Source of the DNA: an uncultured Erythrobacter sp.
GTDB lineage: Bacteria > Pseudomonadota > Alphaproteobacteria > Sphingomonadales > Sphingomonadaceae
Direction of reading: 5' to 3'
Assembly (NCBI RefSeq): GCF_947492365.1
Contig: NZ_CANLMB010000001.1
Location: 124,001-188,000, forward strand
Length of the DNA: 64,000 nt
This document shows, piece by piece, positions 51,525 through 62,236 of this stretch. The translations under genes were made by a program, and so were the position numbers. The notes under the pieces are model-generated. The model saw nothing but the letters and a program-made list of their open reading frames with translations. It made no database searches and was not told where the DNA came from. Position 1 is the first letter of the stretch, and every line of letters starts with the position of its first letter.

Positions 51525-53323
51525 CAGCCTTTGCCCTCGATGCAGGGCTTGATCCAACTTTCGAAACTGACACCGGCCCTGCGCTGAAGCGGCAGCCGCG
51601 CCCGGCGGTCCCCGCTGGCTGCGTGCAGGCGGTGCATATGCGCTACAGCCTGCTGGTCACTGCGCGGATGCGGCTGCTGATTATCATCGCCATTTTCGCA
51701 TTGGTCGCAGGGCTTGCCGTGATGCGGATCGGCTATCTTGGCGTGGTCGGCGCGCCTAAGGGCCAGACCACGCTCGAAGAAGCTTTGCTGCCCCCGCGCG
51801 GCGAGATCACTGACCGCAATGGCACCCCGCTTGCGCGCACCTTCCCCGCCTATGCGCTGTGGTTCAACCCGCGCGCGATGGAGGATGATGGATCGCCGCT
51901 GGTGGGTGAGCCAGTTGAAGTGGCCGCGCGCCTGAAGACAATCTTCCCCGATCTTGATGTCGAGCGCACAGTGCGCGTGCTGACCTCTGAGCGCGGCGGC
52001 TACATCCTTCGCCGCGTCCTGCCCGAAGACGCCAACCGCGTGTTCGAACTGGGCGAAGTCGCTCTAGAACTGCCGCGCGAATATGACCGGCACTATCCGC
52101 AAGGCTCACTCGGCGCGCATATTCTTGGCTATGTGATGGAAGGCGATAACCGCCAGCTGGTCGGTCATTTGGGCATGGAGAAAGTGCTCGACACGCAATT
52201 GTCCGACCCGTTGACACGGGCAGAGCCGGTGGCTCTCTCGATTGATCTGCGCGTGCAGGGCGCGCTTGAGGATGAACTCGGGCGCGGCATGCTGGCGACG
52301 CAGGCCAAGGGGGCGGCGGGCATCGTGATTGACGTCGATACCGGCGAGATCATGGCGATGGCCTCGCTGCCCGCCTTTGACCCCAACCTGTCTAGCGCGC
52401 AGCATTCGCCGAACATTTACAACCGCGCGACCAATGCGACCTATGAACTGGGCTCGACCTTCAAGCCGCTCACTATCGCTGCTGCGATCGACGCGGGCGT
52501 GGTGCGCGACCTGAGCGCGCAGTGGGACGCGACCCCCATCGAAATCGCAGGACGGCGGTTGGCCGAACCCAAGGATCTGGGTCAATCGATCAATGTCGCC
52601 GAAGCGCTCGCCTATTCCTCCAACACCGTAACCATGCGGATCGCCGACGAGTTGGGCGAGGCGCGTCTGCGTCAGGTGATGATCGACCTAGGCATGAAGG
52701 CGCCGCCGCAGATTGAACTTGGCGCGCGCGGAATGCCGCAATGGGCGCAGGAACGGCCCAATGGCACATGGTCGCGCCTTACCAATATGACCGTGAGCTA
52801 TGGCCACGGCATCGCGGTTACGCCGCTGCACCTTGCGAGCGCCTATGCCGCGATGGTCAATGGCGGGATCTATCGCCCAGCAACCTTGCGCCGGGTCGAG
52901 CCGGGAGCAGCACCGCGCGGGACGCGGGTGTTCAAGGCTTCGACCTCCTCGCGCATGCGCCAGCTGATGCGGATGATCTCGATTTACGGCACCGGTCGCA
53001 GCGCCAATGCGGCAGGCTACCGCGTCGGCGGCAAGACTGGCTCAGCGGAAAAAGCGCGCCGCGGCGGATATGCCCAGACCGCGCTGATCTCATCCTTCGC
53101 CGCTGCTTTTCCGATGGAGCGCCCGCGCTATGTCGTCGTCACCGTGCTGGATGAGCCGCGCGGCACGCTAGCAACTTCGGGTCAACGCACCGCTGCCTTT
53201 ACAGCCGCGCCAATTGTCGGCGAGCTGATCCCGCGCATCGGACCGATGCTGGGCGTAAGGCCCGATGCAACGCGTGATGTCGATATTTCCGACCTGCGCA
53301 ACCTGATCGAGGGTCGCCAATGA
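51521..53323 (+). CDS. ftsI: Septal peptidoglycan transpeptidase FtsI (PBP3)
   Basis: A 600-residue class B penicillin-binding protein. The cytoplasmic N-terminus is followed by one membrane helix (about 51-70), a pedestal domain (RGEITDRNGTPLA at 93-105) and the transpeptidase domain with STFK (Ser312), SSN (366-368) and KTG (505-507). It crosslinks septal wall together with FtsW. There is no PASTA domain. It overlaps ftsL and murE by four bases each. Confidence 0.96.
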   Translation: MTAFALDAGLDPTFETDTGPALKRQPRPAVPAGCVQAVHMRYSLLVTARMRLLIIIAIFALVAGLAVMRIGYLGVVGAPKGQTTLEEALLPPRGEITDRNGTPLARTFPAYALWFNPRAMEDDGSPLVGEPVEVAARLKTIFPDLDVERTVRVLTSERGGYILRRVLPEDANRVFELGEVALELPREYDRHYPQGSLGAHILGYVMEGDNRQLVGHLGMEKVLDTQLSDPLTRAEPVALSIDLRVQGALEDELGRGMLATQAKGAAGIVIDVDTGEIMAMASLPAFDPNLSSAQHSPNIYNRATNATYELGSTFKPLTIAAAIDAGVVRDLSAQWDATPIEIAGRRLAEPKDLGQSINVAEALAYSSNTVTMRIADELGEARLRQVMIDLGMKAPPQIELGARGMPQWAQERPNGTWSRLTNMTVSYGHGIAVTPLHLASAYAAMVNGGIYRPATLRRVEPGAAPRGTRVFKASTSSRMRQLMRMISIYGTGRSANAAGYRVGGKTGSAEKARRGGYAQTALISSFAAAFPMERPRYVVVTVLDEPRGTLATSGQRTAAFTAAPIVGELIPRIGPMLGVRPDATRDVDISDLRNLIEGRQ

Positions 53324-54810
53324 AGCTGGCGGGGCTGATCGAACGGGCGGGATTGCAGCCGGTGGACGGGGCGGATGTCACCGTGACCGGCTTTGCCATC
53401 GACCACCGTAAAGTCGCGCCCGGCACCGTCTTCGGCGCGTTTCGTGGTGAGCGTTTCAACGCGGAAGACTTCATCCCTGCCGCCATCGAAGCGGGTGCGG
53501 TCGCTATCGTGACGTCGGGTGACGCCGCGGTCGAAGGCGCGATCCACATCGCCAGCGAAGAGCCGCGCCGCACATTCGCGCAGCTGGCCGCGCAGTTCTT
53601 CACCCCCGTTCCTGCCACAGTGGTCGCGGTAACGGGGACCAACGGCAAGACCTCGACCGCAGAAATGACCCGCCAGATCTGGCGCATGTGCGGCGAGCGC
53701 GCGGCGAGTATCGGCACTCTGGGTGTGACCACGCCTGACGAGAGCGTCTCGACCGGGCTGACCACTCCCGACATCGTCACCTTCCTTGGCAATATGAGCG
53801 GTCTGGCGCGCGAAGGCGTGACCCATGTCGCCTACGAAGCCTCCAGCCACGGCCTCTCGCAGTTCCGCAATGAGGGTCTGCGCGTAAAGGCGGGGGCTTT
53901 CACCAATTTCAGCCAGGACCATCTCGACTATCATCAGACGATGGAGGCCTATTTCGAGGCCAAGATGCGTCTTTTTGACGAAGTGATCGAGCCCGATGGT
54001 CAGGCGATTATCTGGGATGGCGGTGAGGAAAGCGTATGGTCCTCCCGCGCCATTGAGCACGCTGCTTCCCGAAATCTAAGCGTGCTCACAGTGGGCGAGC
54101 GAGGCACGTTCCTCCGCCTCGCCGCCCGCGAGGCGACCCAGCTCGGGCAAATGCTCACTATCGAACATGAGGGCGACACGCGGAAAATCAAACTGCCGCT
54201 GATCGGTGCCTATCAAGCTGCGAATGCGCTGGTTTCGGCAGGTCTCGCGCTGGCGACGGGTGCGGATAAGGGGCTGGTTTTCGACGCGGTTTCGCGCTTG
54301 CAGCCGGTTCGCGGGCGGCTGGAGCGCGCAGTGATTACGCAGGCCGGCGCGCCGGTCTATGTCGACTACGCCCACACCGCCGATGCGCTTGAGGCCGCGA
54401 TTGCGGCTTTGCGCGGGCATGTTGATGCGGGCAAAGGCGGGCGGTTGATCGCTGTGTTTGGCGCAGGCGGCGATCGCGATACGGGTAAGCGCGGTCCGAT
54501 GGGCGCGGTGGCGGCAGCAGCCGCTGATATCGCCATCGTCACCGACGACAATCCGCGCGGTGAAGACCCCGCTGCCATCCGCGCTGCCGTGATCGAAGGG
54601 GCAGCGGGCGCAGACCATGTGCGCGCCATTGCCGGACGGCGCGAAGCCATCGCTGCCGCCATCGGTGAGGCGGGCGCACACGACATCATTCTTATCGCAG
54701 GCAAAGGCCACGAACAGGGCCAGATTATCGGGTCGGGAGAGACAATGCGAGTATTGCCATTCGACGATGTGCAGGTGGCGCGCGAGTGCGCTGCGGGAGG
54801 CGCTGCATGA
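53320..54810 (+). CDS. murE: UDP-MurNAc-L-Ala-D-Glu:meso-DAP ligase
   Basis: A 496-residue cytoplasmic ATP-dependent ligase adding the third residue of the stem peptide. The P-loop is GTNGKTS (106-112), and YEASSHGL and FTNFSQDHLDYH follow. The motif DDNPRGEDP contains the DNPR sequence that marks meso-diaminopimelate-adding enzymes, as expected for a Gram-negative wall. It overlaps ftsI and murF by four bases. Confidence 0.96.
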   Translation: MKLAGLIERAGLQPVDGADVTVTGFAIDHRKVAPGTVFGAFRGERFNAEDFIPAAIEAGAVAIVTSGDAAVEGAIHIASEEPRRTFAQLAAQFFTPVPATVVAVTGTNGKTSTAEMTRQIWRMCGERAASIGTLGVTTPDESVSTGLTTPDIVTFLGNMSGLAREGVTHVAYEASSHGLSQFRNEGLRVKAGAFTNFSQDHLDYHQTMEAYFEAKMRLFDEVIEPDGQAIIWDGGEESVWSSRAIEHAASRNLSVLTVGERGTFLRLAAREATQLGQMLTIEHEGDTRKIKLPLIGAYQAANALVSAGLALATGADKGLVFDAVSRLQPVRGRLERAVITQAGAPVYVDYAHTADALEAAIAALRGHVDAGKGGRLIAVFGAGGDRDTGKRGPMGAVAAAAADIAIVTDDNPRGEDPAAIRAAVIEGAAGADHVRAIAGRREAIAAAIGEAGAHDIILIAGKGHEQGQIIGSGETMRVLPFDDVQVARECAAGGAA

Positions 54811-56267
54811 GCCGCGCTCACGCTCTTTTGCGAGCATGGCCCGCTGATCGCCGCGACCTGCTGCCGCTCGCGCTATGGGATGCCGCCAGCATCGAAGCGG
54901 CGACCGGAGGCCGCGCGAGCCACGCCTTTCAGGCCTCGGGCGTCGAGATGGACAGCCGCGATGTGCGTCCCGGCGACCTCTTCGTTGCGCTCAAGGGCGA
55001 AGCGATGGACGGGCACAAGTTCATCGCCGCCGCCTTTGCCAAGGGAGCCGTCGCCGCGATCACCGATCGCCCGGTCGATTTCCCGCATGTGCTGGTCGAA
55101 GATACGACCAAAGCGCTGCACGACCTTGCCCATGCCGCGCGCGACCGCAGCCAGGCGGTGCGGATTGCGGTGACCGGCTCGGTTGGCAAGACGGGTGTGA
55201 AGGAAGCAATCTTCGCCAGCCTTAACCGCGCCAGCCGCGGCGCGGCGCATCGCAGTGTGCGCAGCTACAACAATCATGTTGGCGTGCCCTTGAGCCTTGC
55301 CCGCATGCCGGCCCGCGCGCGCTTTGGCGTGTTTGAGATGGGGATGAACCACACAGGCGAAATTGCGCCGCTGGCCGACCATGTGCGCCCGCAAGTCGCA
55401 GTTATCACCACCATCGCACCTGCCCACATCGAAAATCTCGGCAGCATGGAAGCGATTGCCGATGAGAAGGCGCAGATCTTCTCGGGCCTTGCCAAAGGCG
55501 GCACAGCGGTGATCCCGGCCGATAGCGAATATACCGACCGCATGGTCGAGCACGCCCGGAAACTCGGCGTCAAAGTCGTCACTTTCGGTCGCAGCGAAGG
55601 GGCCGATGTGCGCCTGCTCGACGCAATCCCTTGTGCCAGTGGCGGCTCGCTTGTTACCGCTGACCTTGGCGATGCGCGGCTTTGCTACACCATCGCAGAA
55701 CCGGGTGAGCACTGGATTGCCAACTCGCTCGGCGTGATGGCGGCAGTGCGCGCGGCGGGCGGCGATCTGGCCAGTGCGGGCCTCGCGCTCGCGGAGATGG
55801 GCGGCCTCAAGGGACGCGGCGCGCGGTTCGATATTGAGGCGGCAGGCGGCAAGGCGCTGCTGGTCGATGAAAGCTACAACGCCAACCCCGCATCCATGCG
55901 CGCGACGCTTAAAGCGCTTGGCCAAACTCCTGCCCACCGCCGGATCGCGGTGCTGGGGAGTATGAAGGAGCTGGGTGACTTCGGACCGCGCTTTCACACC
56001 CAGCTTGCCGACCCGCTGACAGAGGCACAAATCGACCACGCGATCCTTGTCGGCGACGAGATGCGCGTCCTTGCCGCCGAACTGGGGAGAAGGAGCGCCC
56101 GCTCGCTTGGCTTTGCCCCGTCTTTCGCGCATTGCGATAGCCCTGCCGAAGCCATCGAGGCGCTCGAGCAATTCGGCCTCACCCATGGTGATGCAGTGCT
56201 CGTCAAAGGCTCCAATTCGGTCGGTCTTGGCGCTCTGGTGTCACACTTTACCAAGCCGCAGGAATAA
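54807..56267 (+). CDS. murF: UDP-MurNAc-tripeptide D-alanyl-D-alanine ligase
   Basis: A protein of 486 residues from the ATG at 54807, which overlaps the murE stop by four bases. It adds D-Ala-D-Ala to complete the pentapeptide. The P-loop is VTGSVGKTGVKEA (Lys128). FEMGMNHTGEI, SYNANPASM and the C-terminal VLVKGSNSVGLGALV are family segments. It is 19 bases before mraY. Confidence 0.95.
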   Translation: MSRAHALLRAWPADRRDLLPLALWDAASIEAATGGRASHAFQASGVEMDSRDVRPGDLFVALKGEAMDGHKFIAAAFAKGAVAAITDRPVDFPHVLVEDTTKALHDLAHAARDRSQAVRIAVTGSVGKTGVKEAIFASLNRASRGAAHRSVRSYNNHVGVPLSLARMPARARFGVFEMGMNHTGEIAPLADHVRPQVAVITTIAPAHIENLGSMEAIADEKAQIFSGLAKGGTAVIPADSEYTDRMVEHARKLGVKVVTFGRSEGADVRLLDAIPCASGGSLVTADLGDARLCYTIAEPGEHWIANSLGVMAAVRAAGGDLASAGLALAEMGGLKGRGARFDIEAAGGKALLVDESYNANPASMRATLKALGQTPAHRRIAVLGSMKELGDFGPRFHTQLADPLTEAQIDHAILVGDEMRVLAAELGRRSARSLGFAPSFAHCDSPAEAIEALEQFGLTHGDAVLVKGSNSVGLGALVSHFTKPQE

Positions 56268-56286
56268 GCGGTTGCAAGGGATCTAG

Positions 56287-57357
56287 ATGCTCTACCTGCT
56301 CGCGGAATGGCTCGGCTTTGAAGGCCTCTTTAATCTGGTTCGCTACCAGACGTTCCGTTTCGGGGCGGCGTTGATGACGGCGCTGATTATCGGACTGATT
56401 ATTGGCCCCCGTTTCATCAACATGCTGCGCGTGCGGCAGGGCAAGGGCCAACCGATCCGTGAAGACGGCCCGCAAAGCCATCTGGCAAAGCGCGGAACGC
56501 CGACAATGGGCGGGTTGATGATCCTCGTCTCGCTGACGCTGTCGCTGCTCTTGTGGATGGACCTCACCAATCCGTTTGTGTGGGCCTGTCTGGCGGTCAC
56601 GATGGGTTTCGGAGTGATCGGCTTTGTCGATGATTACGACAAAGTGTCGAAGAACAGCCATGCCGGGCTTTCGGGCCGCATCCGGCTGGCACTCGAATTC
56701 GTGGTCGCAGGGATCGCGAGCTACATCATCGTCAGCCAGATCAGCACCAATCTCTATGTCCCGTTCTTCTCCAATGTCGAGATACCGCTGGGGCCAGCCT
56801 ATTATGTCTTTGCTGCCTTTGTGATTGTCGGATTTGGCAATGCGGTGAACCTGACTGACGGGCTGGACGGATTGGCGATCATGCCTGTCATCATCGCGAC
56901 CGGAGCCTTTGCGATCATCGCCTATCTGGTCGGCCGCGCTGACTTCTCCGAATATCTGGGCATCCCGCACGTTCCGGGCGCTGGCGAGCTGGCGATCTTC
57001 TGCGCGACGATCATGGGGGCGGGACTGGCTTTTCTGTGGTTCAACGCGCCTCCTGCGGCAGTGTTCATGGGCGACACCGGCTCGCTCGCACTGGGCGGTG
57101 CTTTGGGAGCCGTGGCAGTCGCCGCGCATCACGAAGTAGTGCTGCTGATTATCGGCGGTCTGTTCGTGCTCGAAACCGCTAGCGTCATCATACAGGTCTT
57201 CTGGTTCAAGCGGACGGGCAAGCGGGTATTTCGCATGGCGCCGATCCATCACCATTTCGAACAGCTCGGCTGGAGCGAGAGCAAGGTCGTGATCCGGTTC
57301 TGGATCATCGCGATCATCCTCGCGCTGATCGGCCTTGCGACGCTGAAACTGCGCTAG
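56287..57357 (+). CDS. mraY: Phospho-MurNAc-pentapeptide transferase
   Basis: A 356-residue enzyme with about ten membrane helices that forms lipid I on undecaprenyl phosphate. The catalytic Asp pair is in [10 protein letters not shown], followed by [23 protein letters not shown] and the C-terminal PIHHHFE. The AAGGGA site supports the ATG. ftsW follows directly after 16 bases; murD, usually next, is absent. Confidence 0.96.
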   Translation: MLYLLAEWLGFEGLFNLVRYQTFRFGAALMTALIIGLIIGPRFINMLRVRQGKGQPIREDGPQSHLAKRGTPTMGGLMILVSLTLSLLLWMDLTNPFVWACLAVTMGFGVIGFVDDYDKVSKNSHAGLSGRIRLALEFVVAGIASYIIVSQISTNLYVPFFSNVEIPLGPAYYVFAAFVIVGFGNAVNLTDGLDGLAIMPVIIATGAFAIIAYLVGRADFSEYLGIPHVPGAGELAIFCATIMGAGLAFLWFNAPPAAVFMGDTGSLALGGALGAVAVAAHHEVVLLIIGGLFVLETASVIIQVFWFKRTGKRVFRMAPIHHHFEQLGWSESKVVIRFWIIAIILALIGLATLKLR

Positions 57358-57373
57358 GAGAGGCCGCACACAG

Positions 57374-58561
57374 ATGAGCATCTCGACCGCCAGCGGCAAA
57401 TTTCATGCCCCCGTGCCGATACAGCGCGGATGGGCTGAGGCTTTGCGCGTCTGGTGGCGCGAGTTGGACAAGTGGCTGCTGGGCCTGGTCCTTGCTCTGA
57501 TGGCGCTGGGCACCGTGGCGGTCGCTGCTGCCTCGTCCGCTGCGGGCAAGCAATATGAAGTGGCTGAATTCGCCTTTTTCCAGCGCCATGTCGTGTTCCA
57601 GATCATGGGGCTGGGCATTATGTTCGCAGCCAGTTTTGCCAGCCGCGAAGATGCGCGCAGGCTGGGCATCCTGATCGCGATCGGAGCGCTGGTGCTGCTG
57701 TTTCTGGTGCCGGTGATCGGGGTGGAGAAGAACGGCGCGCGGCGCTGGCTCGACCTTGGCATATCGCTGCAGCCGAGTGAATTTCTGAAGCCCGGATTTG
57801 CGATCCTGCTCGCATGGGTGCTGTCATGGAGGCTGCGCGATTCCAGCTTGCCGGTGGTGGCCTATTCAACGCTGACCATGGCGCTGATCGGGGCGCTGTT
57901 GATGCTCCAGCCAAACCTTGGCGCGACCATCCTGTTTGGCGGGGTGTGGTTCGTACTGGTGCTGCTTTCGGGCGTGTCGATTGCCCGCATTGGCGCGCTG
58001 ATTGCCGGAGGGTTGGGCGCGCTGACGGCGGCCTACTTCCTCTATGACAATGCGCGATACCGGATCGACAGTTTCTTTGGCGGCGGCACCGCATTCGATC
58101 AGGTCGATCTGGCGCAGCGCACGCTGCTCAACGGCGGGTGGACCGGCACCGGCCTGTGGCTTGGCACCAACAAGATGCGCCTGCCCGAGGCGCATACCGA
58201 CTATATCTATTCGGTCATCGGTGAGGAATTCGGCCTGCTGATGTGCGCGCTGATTCTGTTGCTCTATGTCGCGATCATTGTCCGCGCGATGCTAAGGCTG
58301 GTGGATGAAGAGAACCTGTTCGCCCTGCTTGCAGGCGCGGGCCTAGCCACTCAGATCGGTGGGCAAGCGTTCATCAACATGCTGGTAAACCTCAACCTGT
58401 TTCCGTCCAAGGGGATGACGCTACCATTGGTGAGCTATGGCGGGTCATCAACGCTGGCCGTGTGCCTGACAGTCGGGCTATTGCTCGCGATCACCCGGCG
58501 CAATCCGTTCCTTGAGCGCGAGAAACCGGGTCTGAAAGACCTGTTTGAGCGTAAGGATTGA
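57374..58561 (+). CDS. ftsW: Septal peptidoglycan glycosyltransferase FtsW (SEDS)
   Basis: A 395-residue SEDS-family protein with about ten membrane helices that polymerises lipid II with FtsI. KNGARRWLDLGISLQPSEFLK and INMLVNLNLFPSKGMTLPLVSYGGSS are hallmarks. The AGGAGAGG site upstream is strong. It ends in a basic tail and is followed directly by murG; the ATG of murG lies six bases past its stop. Confidence 0.95.
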   Translation: MSISTASGKFHAPVPIQRGWAEALRVWWRELDKWLLGLVLALMALGTVAVAAASSAAGKQYEVAEFAFFQRHVVFQIMGLGIMFAASFASREDARRLGILIAIGALVLLFLVPVIGVEKNGARRWLDLGISLQPSEFLKPGFAILLAWVLSWRLRDSSLPVVAYSTLTMALIGALLMLQPNLGATILFGGVWFVLVLLSGVSIARIGALIAGGLGALTAAYFLYDNARYRIDSFFGGGTAFDQVDLAQRTLLNGGWTGTGLWLGTNKMRLPEAHTDYIYSVIGEEFGLLMCALILLLYVAIIVRAMLRLVDEENLFALLAGAGLATQIGGQAFINMLVNLNLFPSKGMTLPLVSYGGSSTLAVCLTVGLLLAITRRNPFLEREKPGLKDLFERKD

Positions 58562-58566
58562 GGGGC

Positions 58567-59871
58567 ATGAGCAGCGAGACACAACAAAGAACACGGGGCG
58601 GCGCGAGCCGTCACTTCGTTCTCGCCGCAGGGGGCACGGGCGGACACCTGATCCCTGCATTCGCGCTGGCCGCAGAGCTGGACGCGCGCGGGCATCATGT
58701 GGCGCTGATCACCGATGAGCGCGGGGCGAATATACCGGGCAAGCCCGATTATCTGACCGCGCATGTCCTTCCCGCTGGCCGTTTCGGCAAGAACCCGCTG
58801 CGCTGGTTCGCTGGCGCAAAGGCGGTTTGGGAAGGGCGCAATATGGCGCTGCGCCTGTTTGAGAGCTTCGAGCCGACCGCCGTGGTCGGTTTCGGCGGCT
58901 ATCCTGCATTGCCCGCTTTGCTCGCGGCGACCTCTGCCAAAGTGTCGAGCGTTGTGCATGAGCAGAACGCGGTGCTGGGCCGGGTCAACCGGCTGTTGGC
59001 TGGCCGCGTCGATGCGATTGCCACGTCCTACCCCGAAGTCGAACGGCTGAAGCCCAAGCATCGCGGCAAGACCCATCTGGTCGGCAATCCCGTGCGCGCC
59101 GAAGTGCTGGCGCTGCGCGATGAGGATTTTCCGGCTTTCACCGACGAAGGTCTGTTCCGAATTCTCATCACTGGCGGCAGTCAGGGTGCGCGCATCCTCT
59201 CAGAAGTCGTGCCTGATGGTCTTGCGCGCCTTCCCCCGCCGCTGCGCCAGCGCTTGCAAGTGACCCAGCAATGCCGCGCCGAAGACCTCGAAGCGGTGCG
59301 CGAGCGCTATCTTGAGCACGACATCCCCGCCGAACTCGGCACCTATTTCGAGGATATGCACGAGCGGCTAGCCGATGCGCATCTGTTTATCGGGCGCGCG
59401 GGAGCCTCCACCATCGCGGAACTGACTGCGGTCGGACGGCCTGCGATCCTGATCCCGCTGCCTATCGCGACCGATGACCATCAGGCCGCCAATACACGCG
59501 AAATGGTCAAGGCGGGTGGTGCTCGAATGATCCGTCAGCCCCCTGAAACCGTCAAGGATCCGCGCGGGATGGGGGACAACGGAAACAATCTGTCGAACAA
59601 GCAGGCAAAGGTGTTTGCCAAGCTATCGAAGGATATTGCCAAGCAAATTCAGGCCATGGCGCTGATGCCCGCGACGCTTGCCAATGCCGCCCATGGCGCA
59701 TGGAATTGCGGCCGGCCTGACGCAGCAAAAGACCTCGCCGATCTGGTCGAGAGCATGGGCGGGATCGACATGATGGATGTGATCCGCGTGGGCGAGACCG
59801 CTCCTAAGAAGGCGGCAGCAACGAACCCGCAAGCTGCCACTCGTGATGCGAATGAGGACCCTGCGTCATGA
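58567..59871 (+). CDS. murG: Lipid II-forming GlcNAc transferase MurG
   Basis: A protein of 434 residues from the ATG at 58567. It adds GlcNAc to lipid I at the inner membrane. N-terminal [23 protein letters not shown] and [10 protein letters not shown] are typical, as is [13 protein letters not shown]. About residues 324-355 hold a charged insertion ([17 protein letters not shown] onwards) not found in the E. coli form, and the C-terminal about 35 residues are also extra, giving unusual length. It overlaps murC by four bases. Confidence 0.92.
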   Translation: MSSETQQRTRGGASRHFVLAAGGTGGHLIPAFALAAELDARGHHVALITDERGANIPGKPDYLTAHVLPAGRFGKNPLRWFAGAKAVWEGRNMALRLFESFEPTAVVGFGGYPALPALLAATSAKVSSVVHEQNAVLGRVNRLLAGRVDAIATSYPEVERLKPKHRGKTHLVGNPVRAEVLALRDEDFPAFTDEGLFRILITGGSQGARILSEVVPDGLARLPPPLRQRLQVTQQCRAEDLEAVRERYLEHDIPAELGTYFEDMHERLADAHLFIGRAGASTIAELTAVGRPAILIPLPIATDDHQAANTREMVKAGGARMIRQPPETVKDPRGMGDNGNNLSNKQAKVFAKLSKDIAKQIQAMALMPATLANAAHGAWNCGRPDAAKDLADLVESMGGIDMMDVIRVGETAPKKAAATNPQAATRDANEDPAS

Positions 59872-61292
59872 AGGGCGTAGGCACCGATATTGGCGTCATC
59901 CACTTCGTCGGGATCGGCGGGATCGGCATGTCCGGCATCGCCGAGGTCATGCACAATCTAGGCTACACGGTCCAAGGCAGCGACATCAAGGAAGGCCCGG
60001 TCGTAAAGCGGCTGCGCGAGCAGGGCGTCTCGGTCAAAATCGGGCACGAGAAGGAAAATGTCGAAGGCGCCGCCGTGGTGGTCACTTCGACTGCGGTGCG
60101 CCGGACCAATCCCGAAGTCGCGCACGCGCTGGAAAACCGCATCCCCGTGGTGCGCCGGGCAGAGATGCTCGCCGAGCTGATGCGTTTGAAGTCCACCGTC
60201 GCGGTTGCCGGAACTCACGGCAAGACAACCACAACCAGCATGATCGCCAGCCTGCTCGACAAGGGCGACGTTGACCCGACCGTCATCAATGGCGGGATCA
60301 TCGAGCAATATGGCTCCAACGCGCGGCTGGGCGACAGCGACTGGATGGTGGTCGAAGCCGATGAAAGCGACGGCAGCTTCCTGCGGCTCGACGGCACGAT
60401 TGCGGTCGTCACCAATATCGATCCCGAGCACCTCGATCATTACGGCGACTTCGACGGGGTGAAGCGCGCCTTTGTCGAGTTCATTCACAATGTCCCGTTC
60501 TACGGCGCGGCGATCCTTTGCGTCGATCATCCCGAAGTGCAGGCGGTGATCGGCGACGTGCGCGACCGCAAGGTAGTGACCTACGGCTTCTCGCTTCAGG
60601 CTGACATTTGCGGGGTGAACGTCGTCCCTTCGGAAGGCGGCAACACATTCGACGTCATAATCCGCCAGCGCGGTGAAGAGGACCGCCGGATCGAAGGCGT
60701 CCACCTGCCCATGCCAGGCCGCCACAATGTCCAGAACGCGCTCGCCGCGATTGCGGTTGCGATCGAAATGGGATGCAGCGACGATGTGATCCGCGAAGGC
60801 TTTGGCAGTTTCAGCGGGGTCCGCCGCCGCTTCACCAAGGTCGGCTCTGTCACGCTAGAGGGCGGTTCTGTCTCTGTGATCGACGATTACGCGCACCACC
60901 CGGTCGAAATCCGCGCGGTGCTGGGTGCAGCGCGCGAGGCTGTTCCCGAAGGCAAGGTGATCGCGGTTGCGCAGCCGCATCGCTACACTCGCTTGCGCGA
61001 CCTGATGGACGACTTCCAGACCTGCTTTAACGACGCCGATACGGTCTTCGTGACGCCGGTTTACGAAGCTGGCGAAGAGCCCATCGAAGGCGCCGACGCA
61101 GCCGCTCTGGTTACGGGCCTGAAGTCGCGCGGGCACCGTTCTGCGCGCACGATAGCCAGCGAAAGCGAACTCGCCAGCACGCTCGCCGCCGAGATCGAGC
61201 CGGGCGACATCATCGTCTGCCTTGGCGCGGGCGACATAACCAAATGGGCCGCCGAACTTGCATCGGCCATCGAAGCACAACGGAGCGCATGA
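59868..61292 (+). CDS. murC: UDP-N-acetylmuramate-L-alanine ligase
   Basis: A 474-residue ATP-dependent ligase, the first amino-acid-adding step. The N-terminal nucleotide motif is [14 protein letters not shown] (13-26) and the P-loop is [11 protein letters not shown] (114-124). [20 protein letters not shown] and PHRYTR are family segments. It overlaps murG upstream and murB downstream by four bases each. Confidence 0.96.
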   Translation: MKGVGTDIGVIHFVGIGGIGMSGIAEVMHNLGYTVQGSDIKEGPVVKRLREQGVSVKIGHEKENVEGAAVVVTSTAVRRTNPEVAHALENRIPVVRRAEMLAELMRLKSTVAVAGTHGKTTTTSMIASLLDKGDVDPTVINGGIIEQYGSNARLGDSDWMVVEADESDGSFLRLDGTIAVVTNIDPEHLDHYGDFDGVKRAFVEFIHNVPFYGAAILCVDHPEVQAVIGDVRDRKVVTYGFSLQADICGVNVVPSEGGNTFDVIIRQRGEEDRRIEGVHLPMPGRHNVQNALAAIAVAIEMGCSDDVIREGFGSFSGVRRRFTKVGSVTLEGGSVSVIDDYAHHPVEIRAVLGAAREAVPEGKVIAVAQPHRYTRLRDLMDDFQTCFNDADTVFVTPVYEAGEEPIEGADAAALVTGLKSRGHRSARTIASESELASTLAAEIEPGDIIVCLGAGDITKWAAELASAIEAQRSA

Positions 61293-62236
61293 GCGACATG
61301 TCGCACTCAGACGATCGCATGAACGACAAAGACGGTGCAGACATCCGCCCGCCGGTCGAAGGCGTGCGCGGAAAGCTCACGCCGAACGCTCCGCTTGCCA
61401 AACATGTCTGGTTCAAAAGCGGGGGCAATGCCGACTGGTTGTTCGAGCCCGCTGATGTCAATGATCTGAAGGACTTTCTCACGCGGCTGGACGGGAAACT
61501 GCCGGTCATGGCGCTGGGCGTAGGCTCCAACATGATCATCCGCGATGGCGGTGTTCCGGGTGTGGTGATCAAGCTGGGCAAGCCTTTCACCGAGGTCGAG
61601 GTTACCGGCGAGACAACGCTTCAGGCGGGCGCTGCTGCCCCAGTTAGCATTGTCGCGCGGCGCGCAGGTAAGGCCGGGATCGACGGACTGTCCTTCTTCA
61701 TCGGCATTCCCGGATCGGTCGGCGGAGTGACGCGCATGAATGGCGGCTGCTATGGCCGCGAAACCTGCGACGTGCTGGTCGAAGCCGATGTGATCCTGCC
61801 CAATGGCACGTTCGCGACGCTCTCCAACGCCGACCTCGAATATACCTACCGCCACTCGGCCTTGCCCGAGGGTTCGGTTGTGGTTGCGGTGCGTTTTGAA
61901 GGCTATCCGGGCGATCCGGCAACGATCAAGGCGGAGATGGATCGCATATCCAGCCAGCGCAAGGATTCGCAGCCTATCGGCAGCATGACAGGCGGCTCGA
62001 CTTTCAAGAACCCTCCGGGCCATTCCTCGTGGAAACTGGTCGACGATGCAGGTCTGCGCGGCTTCAAGAATGGCGGCGCGCAAGTGTCAGAAAAGCACTG
62101 CAACTTCCTCATCAACACCGGCAATGCGACCAGCACCGAAATCGAAGGTCTGGGCGAGATCGTGCGCGAGAAAGTGCTCGCCAATTCGGGCATCCAGCTT
62201 GAATGGGAAATCAGGCGGGTGGGCAGGGCGCTATGA
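61289..62236 (+). CDS. murB: UDP-N-acetylenolpyruvoylglucosamine reductase
   Basis: A protein of 315 residues from the ATG overlapping the murC stop (61289). It is an FAD/NADPH enzyme making UDP-MurNAc. The FAD-binding [26 protein letters not shown] and YRHSALPEG are visible; the catalytic Ser is in GGSTFKNP and the Glu near the C-terminus in LEWEIRRVG. It belongs to the short type IIa form. The first 20 residues are polar and not conserved. It overlaps the following orphan gene by four bases. Confidence 0.95.
   Translation: MSDMSHSDDRMNDKDGADIRPPVEGVRGKLTPNAPLAKHVWFKSGGNADWLFEPADVNDLKDFLTRLDGKLPVMALGVGSNMIIRDGGVPGVVIKLGKPFTEVEVTGETTLQAGAAAPVSIVARRAGKAGIDGLSFFIGIPGSVGGVTRMNGGCYGRETCDVLVEADVILPNGTFATLSNADLEYTYRHSALPEGSVVVAVRFEGYPGDPATIKAEMDRISSQRKDSQPIGSMTGGSTFKNPPGHSSWKLVDDAGLRGFKNGGAQVSEKHCNFLINTGNATSTEIEGLGEIVREKVLANSGIQLEWEIRRVGRAL

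Noticed and set aside
54873..56186. Open frame (437 codons) opposite murF
   Set aside because: Shadow frame of a certain gene.
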